From positions 1 to 64,000 of the forward strand of contig JAIVFH010000045.1 of assembly GCA_025765595.1 (NCBI GenBank): 64,000 nucleotides of DNA. The letters are read 5' to 3'. Below, in pieces: positions 1 to 11,357 of the stretch (position 1 is the first letter of the stretch; every line of letters begins with the position of its first letter). This DNA is from Obelidium mucronatum. Taxonomy: Eukaryota; Chytridiomycota; Chytridiomycetes; Chytridiales; Chytriomycetaceae. A model generated the notes under the pieces. The model saw only the letters and a program-made list of their open reading frames with translations. It was not told the DNA's origin and did no database searches. Position numbers and translations under genes: made by a program.

Positions 1-468
1 ATTCCGCCAATTCCCAAGCCTGCGCGATTGCCACAACAAGCAAAACCAATCGAAAAGACACCACCGATCGATACAACATGTACTATATCCCAACCATTAA
101 AATCGAAATCAATAAGAGGGTCTCCATCGAATTCCATGCGATCATTGAGTATGGTGCCTTCCATCGCCAAGTCCACCAGTTCTTCCCCGACCAAAAAAGA
201 CTCGTTGAAGCAATCTTCGATTTCGATTACAGGAACGATTGCCAAGACTTCTTCTCGACCCCCGACTGCTGGTAGTGCAGCGGCAATTGCAGCAGCCTCA
301 GTGGCGAAAAGGAATAGTGTCAGCATGAACAGTTCGGAGACGACATTAAAATCAGCAAATTTAGACACATCAGATATCAAAAAAGAGTCCCCAAAGTTTT
401 GTGTGGAATGTGGAGTGAGGCAGGAGGGAGAATGGAAATTCTGTTCACAGTGTGGGAGGAAGAAATAA
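1..468 (+). CDS. C-terminal part of a Ser-rich protein ending in a zinc ribbon
   Basis: The frame is open from base 1 to a TAA at 466-468, so only the last ~155 residues of a larger protein are visible and the true start lies off the left edge. The visible part is rich in Ser, Thr, Pro and Lys and probably disordered. It ends in a compact CxxC-x(n)-CxxC zinc ribbon (FCVECG then FCSQCG) followed by a basic RKK tail. Such terminal ribbons usually bind one zinc and mediate protein or nucleic-acid contacts. I do not recognise the specific protein and give no function beyond zinc binding. AT-rich sequence with several AATAAA-like stretches follows the stop, as expected for a 3' end. Confidence 0.7.
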   Translation: MPPIPKPARLPQQAKPIEKTPPIDTTCTISQPLKSKSIRGSPSNSMRSLSMVPSIAKSTSSSPTKKDSLKQSSISITGTIAKTSSRPPTAGSAAAIAAASVAKRNSVSMNSSETTLKSANLDTSDIKKESPKFCVECGVRQEGEWKFCSQCGRKK

Positions 469-1389
469 AAAAAATAAAAAATAAATGAAAAATAGAAAGT
501 CGAATGATTTTATTTTGAAGGACATTGTAGGGCGGCTTCTCAAATTGAAATGTTCAATCAATCGAGGTAGCTTTCAATGAATGAGGGATACATACATTTG
601 AGGTTTTCATCCATTTGACATAAACTGGGGGAAAAAAGAAAGTGGCTAGACAGGCAGTATTAATTCGGCAAATAATAGTTATGCAACAGAACTGCTTTTT
701 TTATTTTCCGATTGTTTTTCCGCCTGACAATTCTGGTGCAACTTCGACTGCGCACAGAAAAAGGGTTTAAAACGCAGCCACCCCCACTCCCACTTTTCTC
801 CTTTTTCTATATGAAAATATAACATCAGCTTCCGCTCAGTTCGTCAGACATCGGGACTGACAAGCCCTTTGTCACGATGAACTGAGTGCATTTGGAAACT
901 TGTGCCATTCACAAAGGCACGAGGGATGGAGTGTTTTATAGGAGGGGGTTATTCCCCCGGAGCTCAGTTTTAAAGATCACGGTTCTGAAAAGGCCTCGTT
1001 TTAAAAGCTGCAGCTCTCCTTGTCACGTTGGTAATGGGGTCTTTTACTCTGTAATAGTTGTTATGCACGGAATATCAGCGATCCAAACATCCGTCATTGT
1101 AAAAATGAGTAGGCATTATGTCGCTATACACAAGCTTTGTTCTTGTTGACTGTCTTGGTTGTTTGGACTTTGATTGTGAAGTGCTGCACACTGTTTTGAG
1201 TTGACCATAATTTTTTCACCTTTTGTTTTGACGACGCGTCTCTTTGCTGAACGCGACTCGAGCAATTTATCCTTCTCCTCTGCTCTCCCTTATTTGAAAT
1301 TGATGAAACAAAAGCTTTTGATTCAACTTGTCCGTGTACAATAAATTGAGATAAATTCAGACAACAAATACTTGATATTTTTTCAAAAA
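469..1389. other. Intergenic stretch, no gene recognised
   Basis: About 920 nt between the zinc-ribbon gene and the next start codon. It holds only short overlapping open frames on both strands with no recognisable protein. It is AT-rich at the left end, where polyadenylation-like sites lie, and presumably contains the promoter of the gene starting at 1390. Confidence 0.5.
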
Positions 1390-4360
1390 ATGATCTCTCG
1401 AGAAACTCTGAAAGCACGATACATCAGACATCTTCAAACGGGGCAGTTCGATTTGTCCATCAAATTCCCGGAAAATGACGAAAACAGCAGCCGATATGAT
1501 CTATTTGACTGGCCGTACATGGTCTTTGTTCCTGAGACAGAATTCTACAAAATCAAAACTGCAAACAAACTTCTGTTGAGACCACAATGCATAAATAGAG
1601 ACTGCCACTGTACGCCAGTATTCTTCAAGCACTGTTATCGACTCATCACAACACTATCGGGAGTAGTCGCATTGATTTATGCACACTGGACCTGTGCTGA
1701 CTCAGGGAGATCGAGAAATACATCATCCGCAGAAGCGCGTGAGGGGTCAACAGTCGAGTTGTCCTCGACAGATATGGGACTGGTGGGCAGCCCAACTTCA
1801 TTCTCGACGCTGTCAGAAGAATATATGGACAAGCTTCCTCTCAATATGCGTCAACAGCTGGAGTTTGTGTTTTCAAAGAAAGGGGGTGTGCATATAGACT
1901 TCATGACGGCAGTTCTTCATCCTGCCATGCTCACGGTTGGACCTGCGCTGGGAACCGCAGAGCACACCAAGACGATGACTGCAAAATATTATAAGACTCT
2001 TCGAAAAGCGTCTGGATGGAGGCATCAACCTGTTGCTCTTGATGAAAGTCTCGCAAGTACTGTTATGCCGCTATATGAATATCTAGAGAGGAATGCATTA
2101 CCAGGTCGACAGGAACTGACAAATTTGTGGCTCAAGTGGACAGAACCTTACAAGCTAATGGCTCAAGCCCTCATGAAAAACGCGGCAGCCAACCGCTTTA
2201 TTGCCGTTACTCAAATACCACAGTTTGCCAAGAAGATCAGCTTATCATCAAACAACCGGCTCCGAATACTGTACTTTGCCATTAATGACATTGGACAGAT
2301 ACTGCATTTCAAGTTTGTTGATTCTGATAACCGTCAGGAGGCCTTTTGCTTTTTAAATGAAGTCATGGCGAAACACATGACGGGAGGCAGTCGGACAACA
2401 ACGGGTATAAAACAAAATTAATAGCGAAATGTATCTCATCTAGCTGGTTATTGTTTATTGTAGAAGCATCAAACGCTCCGGACGGACGCCCGCAAGTGGC
2501 CGAACCCGAAAGTTATGACGAAGAAAGCCTTACCACCAGTCATAATCTTTCAACTGAATCAAATGAAGTCTCTTGGCTGGAAAGAGATGAAGAATTTAAT
2601 ATTGCGGCGCTTTCATTGAAGCAGCTGTATTTCTTTGGAACCCCAAGTTTCCCACCGCTCGACCGCACTCAAGATCTTATGGTTCTCTGCGACGATGCAA
2701 ACTCCATGCTTTTAGGAAGTGGATATTCGAATCCTAGGTTTTATCTCACATTCTTCTTTGGTTGATTGACAAAACGGTCGTTTACAGATGCCGTATACTC
2801 CAAGATTCTCGGAATATCATTCAACGAATAATATCAAAAATCGTCCCTAAAGAACGCGAAGAAATTACTAACATGCTGGTTACGATGTTTGACAACCCAA
2901 ACAATTATATTCTTCCCCGCGAAGTCCTGTTCAACACAGTCCGAGCATTCTTGACAAGAATTCCCATAGAAATGGTAACTGTTCCCCAAACTACATGGGA
3001 AGGTTCAATTTTGAATACATTGAACCAAATCTGGCGAGGAGACTGCAGCTATTCTGTTTCTGGACCTGTGACTGGAGATACATGGTGTTGTAGATGAAAT
3101 CGAAAAGGCTTTGACAAGAAATGTAGGAGTTGCAGTGGGGGCACGAATCCTGGATATCCTCATTTCTGAGGTACGTTACTTTTGAACTTATTGTAGTAGG
3201 GTGTTTTAACAGTCCCTTATTCAGATTAATTTGCGGCCAAGGAGCTAAATTCAATCGAAATCCTTCGTTTGATGGCATCCTGATCCCCGAGTTTATGAAG
3301 ACTGTATTGGACGCGGAAGCGGCAGGATTCGCCACCAATTCACCAGAAATTGAATTCGCAATAAGCTTGCTGAAGCAATATTCTCCAAATAATCCGGATC
3401 AAGTACTAGAAAATTCTACTGTGGATACTCTTCCGGATTGGCGAAAGGTTTTTGGTGTATCACAGGTTATGAGCCCCATCGTTCAGCCTTCTGAAGCTGT
3501 CTCGGAGTCTCAGGTATGATATTTTTTTAGCTTTTATTTTTTTGGTTTCTGATACTGGCATGCTCTACAACTGCGACAGCAAAACCGACTCAAATTAATT
3601 AATCCTGGAGTATTGGCTGAACGAATGAATATTGTTTTCATAAATTCAGAAGCGGAGTTCAATGAATCAGAAACAATGCTTTTGCATCAGCTGATTGCCG
3701 AGTTATTAGAAATAGAAGCCAACTTGGTCATCACCCCAATTCAACCATGGAGCTCTATCGGGCCTCATATTAGCCATCCTTTACAATGAATATTGCTTTC
3801 AAATCAGACCAAATCAAGTATCTCCAAAGGCATATGCAGAGATTGACCGATACATGAATAGAAATCACAGCTCACTACACAGCCTTGTTGGGAATCTGTC
3901 AAATGTGAATCGACTTATCCAACCAAACCAACCAAGTCCACCGAAAAATGAAGCAAAGCTGACTCCAATTGAAGAAATTCTTGTATGCACGCTGTATGAC
4001 TGCATGGTCAAGGCGGGATTCACCTCTCACCCAAAGCTGTTCTTCTCATTGTGGGACTTTTGTTCCAAATTCTGCGAGGATGTGCACTCTCGACCTGTGG
4101 AAATGTTGTCTACAAAGTATAAAACTATTCGGGACAAGCGTAGGAAGCAGTTGAAGGCAGCACTTGCACAGGCAGGGCCACTAGCTGCTACTGTTGCGGT
4201 AGCGGAAGGTGGAACAAATTCGAATGGCCAGGATTTCAGCAGTCCTACTGAAACGATCGTTTTGCCTCTTGGCGGTAGTCCGCATGAACGGATTTCTGTT
4301 GCACAATATCCACATTTGGCAACTACCCCATCAGGTTTGAAGCGAAAGGAAATGTCATAG
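1390..4360 (+). CDS. DUF6729-like, transposon-derived protein (frame-disrupted)
   Basis: Exons 1390-2404, 2464-2737 and 2788 onward join in frame across canonical 59- and 50-nt introns. The first exon (~338 aa) has a short Cys/His cluster (CINRDCHC) and a motif order (LPLNMRQQLEFVF, later KYYKTLRKASGW, then an alpha/beta segment) that resembles fungal transposon-associated DUF6729 proteins; this is from memory, not a search. The acidic metal-binding residues expected in an active transposase core are not evident. Beyond ~3090 the frame needs one-base shifts near 3093, 3240 and 3760 (all in the +1 sense) to continue to the stop at 4358-4360. The last part is helical and basic (DKRRKQLK), then Gly/Ala-rich. 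It may be a decaying mobile-element gene, or two genes run together; the annotation past 3100 is uncertain. Confidence 0.4.
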
Positions 4361-4717
4361 CCAATAGTTGCACAATCCATATTTATTCCTCCGTTGTTTT
4401 GAAATAAATAAGAGAACTTCTAAGCAACAACCTGACTATAAAGAAACCTGTGAAATCAAAATTATACCTTACTTATGAGACAGGGAAGTATCTGATATAC
4501 TAGAGGAATTGGTTGGATACTCAAGTTTTGCTTGAAAAGTTGCACGACGATGACCGTTTCCAGCGAATTTGGCATATTACGCATTTACAAAAGACGCGAG
4601 CCAATTTCGGAATGAGCCATTACCTTTTTCGTAAACGCTTATTATTGTGGTCCGTCTATTTATTCATTGATTTCATAATGAATTTGTTTATCTAATGACA
4701 AGCTTTAAAGGAATCAA
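4361..4717. other. Intergenic, nothing recognised
   Basis: AT-rich sequence between two disrupted genes. It holds one short open frame (4513-4695) with no recognisable similarity. Confidence 0.4.
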
Positions 4718-6585
4718 ATGAGCTCAAACAACACAAAAAATAGTAGAAAGTATGCCGCAACAACCGATTCCAAGAGAGCTTCTCTTCAACGCCTGAGAAA
4801 AGCAGCGCAGGCGATCAATTGCTCTGGTTCTCACATTGGATACCTGACATCTACCAACTCAGTATATGTCATTGCTACGGAAAACGCCTACGACTTTGCA
4901 CTCGCCAGATCAGTTACCGATGATTCTATCTATAAGGTGGCGGAGTTTGGTTGGACAAGTCTCGAAGATGTGTTGTGGTTTAAAGCAGGTAATGGAGATA
5001 ATGATGATAATCATGTAGGATGCGGGGACCTAACCTTTCCATCAGGAGAAATCATTTACGCAATGAATTTGTCTTCGGGAGACATCAGTCCTCTCTCTCC
5101 TCCCGCATCAACTGAATCCAAAGTGACTGGAATCTCCAGCTAGTCATCCCACAAAAATTCTCATTTCCGCAACAGCAACAAATTCATCGGCACCCGACCT
5201 CTACGCTGCAGACCTCTTGTCCGGAAAGCAGTCGCTTATCCTCCAGAACGACGGCACGTGCACTGCCTTCCTTCCAGACCATGAATTCGCATCCTGCATC
5301 GCAACGAGACGCATTTCAAGCTCCGGTGCTACTGAAATGCTCCACATTCAACTCGGAGATATTTACGAAGAAGATCGCCCATTACCCCGCCGCATCACGC
5401 GCAAGTCGACAATCATCACCACTACCACTTTCCCAACACACAAGGAAACCTCTACAAAACAAATCGTGACAGAGCAGATCGTCGAAGGAGTTGTTACCGT
5501 ATCTGAAGGAAACCCATGGTACCGTCAAGATGTCATCAGTGGGATGTGCAAAAGTCTTTGGGTTCAGTCAAGATCGAAGTGCAGTCTACATGTCGTGTTA
5601 TCGGGACTCTGAACACTCTGTTTTAGTTTCAGTTGATTTGAAAACTAAGGAAAGAAGTGTTCTGGCCAGTCATAAGGAGGCCGATGTGGTTGGCTGTTTG
5701 TTTGATCCTGTCTCACGAACACCCTGGATGTATCAGACAAACAAAGTCAAGAAGTCATATGGATTGATTGGTGGAAAAGGAGAACAATATGCCGCAATTA
5801 TCAAAGACATGGCCGTGTTGGAGTATGCTTTCGGGTTTGATGGCCAGTGGAGTGTGGAGAGCATGAATCATGATGGGACAGTATGGGTTCTACGCGTTAA
5901 ATGTAGTGACTCGTATCCCGAACGATTCTATTTATACGACCGGAAAAGGCTGATGCCGATGCTTTTGTTTACCTCCCGTCTCGGCCTCAGAGACTACTCT
6001 CTGGCAAAAACAAACTCTGTTGAGATATACAACCGCGACGGGCAGCGGATGCTTGCAAACTTGACTCTCCCAAAGGAAATGGAAGCCCCCGAGTCTTCAT
6101 CTGACTATTCTGTATATCCCTTGCCATTGATTGTTCTCCTCGAAAGCCATGCATCAGAAATGGAACGTACAGAATTCGGGTTCAATCCATACCATCAGTT
6201 TTTTGCTAGCCGTGGGTTTGCAGTCATTTCGCCTCACATTCGTGGAACTGTCGGGTTGGGGCAAACTTGGAAAATGCAGAGTTCTGTCGAAAATCAATGC
6301 AGTGACATCATTGACTGTGTCAATTGGGCCGTTTTCAAAGGCATCGCGCTCCAAGAGAAAGTTGCTTTATACGTGAAAGGGATTGGGCACCAAGAGCTGT
6401 GCCGAGAAGTTTTCTTGAAAGTCTATCCCATTAGTCATGTCTTGAATCACCCAATTCTAAATGTGTCCTACGCCCAAGAACTGCTCACTCAGGACTTGGG
6501 AGATTCTGTGCAAGAATCCACTATCAAAGCCAGCGCAGTTAAGTATCTTCAAGGTAGCAGAAGAGATACAATTTTCAGTCTTTAA
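4718..6585 (+). pseudogene. Prolyl-oligopeptidase (S9)-like protein, frameshifted and lacking the catalytic serine
   Basis: The reading frame begins with ATG at 4718 and resembles the beta-propeller plus hydrolase layout of S9 acyl-aminoacyl/dipeptidyl peptidases. The C-terminal part has the typical run NPYHQFFASRGFAVISPHIRG, then a segment matching the helix before the nucleophile elbow. Where active family members carry G-x-S-x-G, this protein reads VKGIGHQ, so the serine is absent. The chain stops at 6583-6585, before the usual Asp and His. Two one-base shifts are also needed, between 5123 and 5143 and near 5520, both as if one extra base were present. Together these indicate a dead copy. 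A non-catalytic propeller protein with sequencing errors is a less likely alternative. Confidence 0.6.
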
Positions 6586-6778
6586 TCTTGAACTTTCAAT
6601 CATAAATCTAAGTCAATCACCAATAAAAACTCATCTAATTTGCAAATTAATTATGCAATGCCGTTCGTTTTTTCATATTGAAGAATTCATGTTATTGTAT
6701 TAGCTGTTGTTAAGGCATTAATTTGGATCGCCAGCGAAGCCAACGTCGATTGTTGATATCAAATTGAAAAATTCTAGT

Positions 6779-8546
6779 TTATTCTTCATCCTTCAACACA
6801 TTCAAATCCAGCGCACCCATAACCCGCTCATCACCTAGAAACGCGTATACAATGTCCAAAACGCTTTGTTGCGGTACTTGATCATCAGCCTTCTTCTTTT
6901 CGCCCTCTGTGTTGGAACTAGGATCCCTCTTCTTTTCTTTTGTACGTCGTGTCTGTGCTGCAGCACCTGCTCCCACCATTCCACCAACTCCTCCAGGGAC
7001 TGTGCCGTTTCCAGACTTGCCACTGTCGCCAATGGCTTTCTTTTTCGTTCTTTTCTTTTTTGGAACCAGGTCGTGAACTGGGATGGTAAAGTGGTGAAAC
7101 TTGTTTCCGTGAGGCGGTGGCGAAAGTCCATTTCCACGTTGTGGAGAGCCGGGAGTTTTGTGCTTAACGTGGTCTTTATTCAAGAGGGGTGGCTGGGGAT
7201 CTCTTCGTTTGGGCGAATCGACTGCAGTGGAAGTCTTAGTTTTTTGAAACGATGATGACAAGACTGGGGGTTCTGGGGAGGATTCATTTGAGCGTGAAGA
7301 GGAACGGAAGTCCAAGACAGCAGTTTGGGACGCCTCGGACTTTGATTGAGGAGGAAAGTTCACTTGGATAGACTCATCCACCTTTTGTTTTGGGACTTGG
7401 TGTGTGTATGTTTTTTTTTCAGTGTGCGATAGAGGGGTACAAAAAACAAAAGAGTCAAGCCGTTGAGGATGACATACATTTCCAATTAGAGATTCCAGGC
7501 TGCTCCGTCCGAACCCATTGTTTATGGTTATGGCGGCCACGTTCCATAGACATGTCCTGATCGGCATCATCATCCGTCTCTTCACCGGATGTGATTTCTC
7601 GCGACGTGCCAATTTCTCTATCTGTGTCCTGATCTGTTTCTGTCGCCTTTTCAACAGTTCTTGTTTGTTCCTCCGACCTTCTCAAGAGAGTCCTTCCACA
7701 CCGCTTAAACGAGCTCCCCGAGGCTTTCAAAACCAAACCACCCTCTTCATTAGCAATTTTCTTGTCCGCCTTATCACTCTTGCCTTTTCGCCTCGTGTTC
7801 CCAACAGACCGCGATGGAACATGCTCTTCGTGACCCCACCACGGCGGATACACTGAATAAGGGATAAGCAGGTCCGAATCATTTTCTTTATCTTGATACA
7901 ATCGCCGCTCAACCTCCTCTTCCCATCTATCGCGGCGGTAATAGTCAGCCAGATGTTGTTCCAAGAGAGTATTGGATACTTGTTCTTTCGGGTCAATTAA
8001 AAGCACGGATTTTCGATGCGTCGAATTGGACCTAGATCTCGCTCGGGATGGACTCTGTTTCGTCTTTACGGATGTTGCAGTTGAACTTGGAGTAATGAGA
8101 CGCGTTGGGAAGAATTCAGCATCTCTCTCGCGTTCCTTTTTCAGAAAAAAAAATAAAGAAGTTCTCTTTTTTGAGCATATAACGTTTGCATGTCCGTGAA
8201 AAAAAAAAAAACTCAGACCTCAGCCAGAAGCGGAGCAGTCTTGAGAGCCAGCCGTCTCGCGCCTCCTCCTTCTGAATACGAGGCAAAAGTGGCAGTATTC
8301 GCGGAAGGAATACTTGGTGGAATTTTTGGAGGGGCAGTCTTTTTCCATGGTGACTTTTGATGATGATGATTGATGATGGTTTGATTTGGGTTTGGAGAAA
8401 GTCGCCGTGGCAAAGTAGTTTTTTGGTTGTGAATGATTCTTTGGCTTTTGCTGTTTGAAGTGTTTCAGTGGATGGGCAGGGACACTGGATGCTGCTAGGC
8501 GAAGAGCTCGTTCTAGGCGATGGTGGTGGTCGAATTCTGAAGTCAT
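6779..8546 (-). CDS. Unrecognised low-complexity protein with conserved helical core
   Basis: Minus-strand gene of at least three exons: upstream of 8219, then 8135-7478, then 7395-6779. Both junctions keep frame with canonical GT-AG sites. The middle exon has a charged helical block (LLEQHLADYYRRDRWEEE) followed by LIPYSVYPPWWG. The last exon is disordered and basic (KKKRTKKK), then ends in a short conserved-looking tail (VLDIVYAFLGDERVMGALDL). The ATG at 8546 begins a frame that reaches a stop just before the first donor; the frame that splices correctly is one base out from it, near 8410, so either a base is extra there or the start is elsewhere. Nuclear localisation is plausible from the basic runs. 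No family recognised. Confidence 0.5.
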
Positions 8547-8641
8547 CTTTTTTTATTTATTTAAATCTAAATATATTTTTAAGTAATTATTTATTTTTTT
8601 CGGGGTTTTATTATTGCATCAATCAATAACTCAAAGATCAA

Positions 8642-9467
8642 TCACCTTCCCTTCAAAAAAGCATCGATATTCTTTTCCAATGCAAAGACTCGCACAGAAT
8701 GAGCAAGCGCCTTCAAGTTTTGTTCCAACACCACACGACCTGGTCCCCTCAAACTCTCCACTGTATCCGCCGGCTGATGGTAATTCGGATCAAGCACCAT
8801 ATTCGCAACACCTCCCAAACAATTCAACTTGCTCCAACGTCTTGATCTCATCTTCCCCCGTAATCACTCCACCAGCTGGGAATCCCATGCTCCATAAACG
8901 GGCGCAAAGTCACTACGCCCGTTGAACTTGAACGGCACGGTTGGCAACTTACGCTCTTTAAAGTAACCTTCAAAAACGCTTGGATTACAGTCGCGGCTTT
9001 TTTGATCTTGACGTCTTCAACGGATCTTCCATCCCAGACTCCACGTACATAGTTTGGACTTGCAATCATGTCTGTATCGATATTCAGTTTGTAGAACGCG
9101 AGGGTTTTGGGGTCTTTGGCGGCAAGGGTTTCCACGTGGTATTTAGACCCAAGAAGGCCGATTTCCTCTGAAGGAAAACATAAATTATTTAGAATCAAGC
9201 GAGAGCAAAAAAAAAAAAAAAAGGTGGGCGAAACGCACCAGCAGCCCACCATGCGAAACGAACTTTTTGAACGCTTCGCTTGGTCAAAGATTTAGAATAT
9301 TGAACTGCAAGTTCAAGTGTCGCCATTGCACCCGATCCATCATCATTCACGCCTGGTCCTGCACGTACACTGTCAAGATGACATCCATAAATAGCAATGC
9401 TTTCGTGATTCCCCTGTTAAAATAAGCAAAAAATGCATAAGACACACACACAAAAACAGATGTTTTG

Positions 9468-9509
<42 letters not shown>

Positions 9510-10620
9510 AATCCATCCCCAGATTCCGCAAGCACATTCCACACTTGAATCTTTTTCCACTCTGATTCAACTTCCAGATCCACAGTCGTCAATTCATCTC
9601 CCGCAGCAAGCGTCAATTCCCATGAGAGTTGTTGAGAAAGCGATAGAATCGGGACTGTTGCAAAAATCGAAACTTGTTCTGGTGTGCATGTTCTGGGGAG
9701 GCGGCCTGAGGGTGCTAATGGGCGTGGGTAACCTGTTTGTTGTTGTTGTTGTTTTTTTTTTCAAAGTTTAGGGAGGGTTTTTTTTCATCGCAAGATATAC
9801 ATTTACCTGTTGTGACTGGAGAAGTGGAAACAATAACAGCTTTCGCACCCAACACAGAAATAGCATACGCGACGCGCGTGCACAGATCTTGCGATGATGG
9901 CCGCGTTGGCGAAGACTGCGAAATCAGGGCAACGAACGGCGAGTTGTTTGGGGTGGGAGGCAAGTCTCGGGACGGGTCCGAGCCTCGAATAATGTGAAGG
10001 GGGAGTGAATGAAAGGGAGCCAGAGCCGGAATATGTGGCCGTCATGAAATCAATTCGGGGAGTGAATGTCTTGTTTCTGACGCGGAGAGTCGGGGCTTTT
10101 GCATCTACTTGGTCGAATACCCAGAGAGATTCGGTCCACACCTTTTTCCATAACAAGTAACAGAAAAAAAAAGGGATTTTTGAGGAAAACAACAAAAACA
10201 AGGAAGATGTACAAAAGAAAAAAAAAAAAAAGAAGAAGGGGGATGGTAAAACCATACCTTAAGCGTTGTTTCATTCTTGAGAGTTCCAACAACATAATCC
10301 ACGCTTGCCTTGAATCCACTCTGAGCAACAGACCGCGAGCCGCCATTCTCCCTGGCGATTTCCTGCAGCCTTGTCAAATGAGCCACGACTCGTTCGACAG
10401 AAACATTCAGAGTTGGCTTTTTGGCAAGTACCCAGCCAACGCCAGAGACAAGAGCGATAATAGCCACAAAGAGGACCCCAGAGAGACATCTCAGCTTAAA
10501 TGAGACAGGTGGTTTTTGATGCGTTGTCGCTTGTTGTTGTCCGTTGTTGTCATCGTCGTTGGAAGGAGTGAGAAGCGGTGTGCGTTCCGTTCCGGTTCCG
10601 TTGGTCCCAGTTGAATTCAT
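8642..10620 (-). CDS. Membrane-anchored M28 family zinc aminopeptidase (frame-disrupted)
   Basis: Five exons: 10620-10258, 10141-9807, 9732-9506, 9413-9239 and 9167-8642. The N-terminus is a short cytosolic tail and one membrane span (about residues 45-66), then a lumenal domain with a PA-like insert and the peptidase. The di-zinc ligand motifs are present in order: GCHLDS, GVNDDGSG, WWAAEEIGLLGS, NIDTD and a C-terminal YHQPADT histidine. The family removes N-terminal residues from peptides, usually in the vacuole/secretory system or outside the cell. The frame is broken by apparent extra bases near 9990, 8895, 8880 and 8850, and one shift of the other sense near 8955. Removing or adding single bases there restores the M28 order, so this is a recent pseudogene or poorly polished sequence. 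Introns carry long poly-T runs, including 37 nt at 9468-9504. Confidence 0.75.
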
Positions 10621-10638
10621 AACAACAGAGAGTTTTAT

Positions 10639-11232
10639 TCAAATCAAAAAAAAAAAAAAAAAAAAAAAGATAATTTTACTCGCGATGAAATCCCTTTGCT
10701 TGATGCATGCGAAGAGACGCAATCTGTTGCGGAGTTCCTCCATTGATGATTGCCCGCCATCCTCCTGGAGACCTAAACATTTTCTTTAGTCGACGTGAAA
10801 TAATTGCAACCGAAAAACAAAAGAAAGAGAAAGAGAGTTACTCAACAGATCTTGGTGGTGAACAGCGCGTAGTGGTGCGACTGGGTAACTTGGAAGCACG
10901 GGTGGTGCCAGTGGCACCTGAGAATCTGACTGACCCACCACACAATAAGAAGCACCAAGAACGCTCGTCTCTGCAGCTAATCCATTATTCTCGCTGGAAT
11001 CATCAATCAGCCGGTTTATCTGAGCCCTGGCAATGGCGGGATGCAAGTGGTCAATAATAACGCGTTGTGGTGCGGGTGCCACCAGAGTCCTCTTTCGGTC
11101 CTCTTCTCCCTCAAAACAGATGGGGTTATTGATTTGAGCTCTTGCTATTGCTGGATGCATATGGTCAATTACGCGAACTGTTGCGGACGCGGATCGAGTT
11201 AGACGCGGGGTGGTGGAGGCGCCAGAAAGCAT
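10639..11232 (-). CDS. Small protein with a duplicated 'HPAIARAQIN' motif
   Basis: Two exons, 11232-10842 and 10772-10639, joined in frame by a canonical 69-nt intron; 174 aa if the stop at 10639 is used. The first exon carries two near-identical segments, IDHMHPAIARAQIN and IDHLHPAIARAQIN, about 34 residues apart, separated by a basic/proline stretch. The second exon is a charged helix (MEELRNRLRLFACIKQRDF). The last codons read through a 23-nt A-run (poly-Phe), so the true 3' end may instead be a further splice. No signal peptide, and no family recognised. The start codon of the M28 gene lies only 19 nt beyond the stop, same strand. Confidence 0.5.
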
Positions 11233-11357
11233 ATTGTGATGGAAATCTTTCCAAAATTCACCACCCGTACATAGATTTTTATTGAAAGACTTTTATGGAG
11301 AGGAGGAGGGAGAGTATTTACCAAAAAGATGGGTTCAAACAATAGTTGCCTTGGTCT

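Noticed and set aside
5123..5143. Stop-codon-triggered +1 ribosomal frameshift as in Euplotes
   Set aside because: This one site could fit, but most other frame changes in the window are not at stop codons and share no obvious slippery motif.
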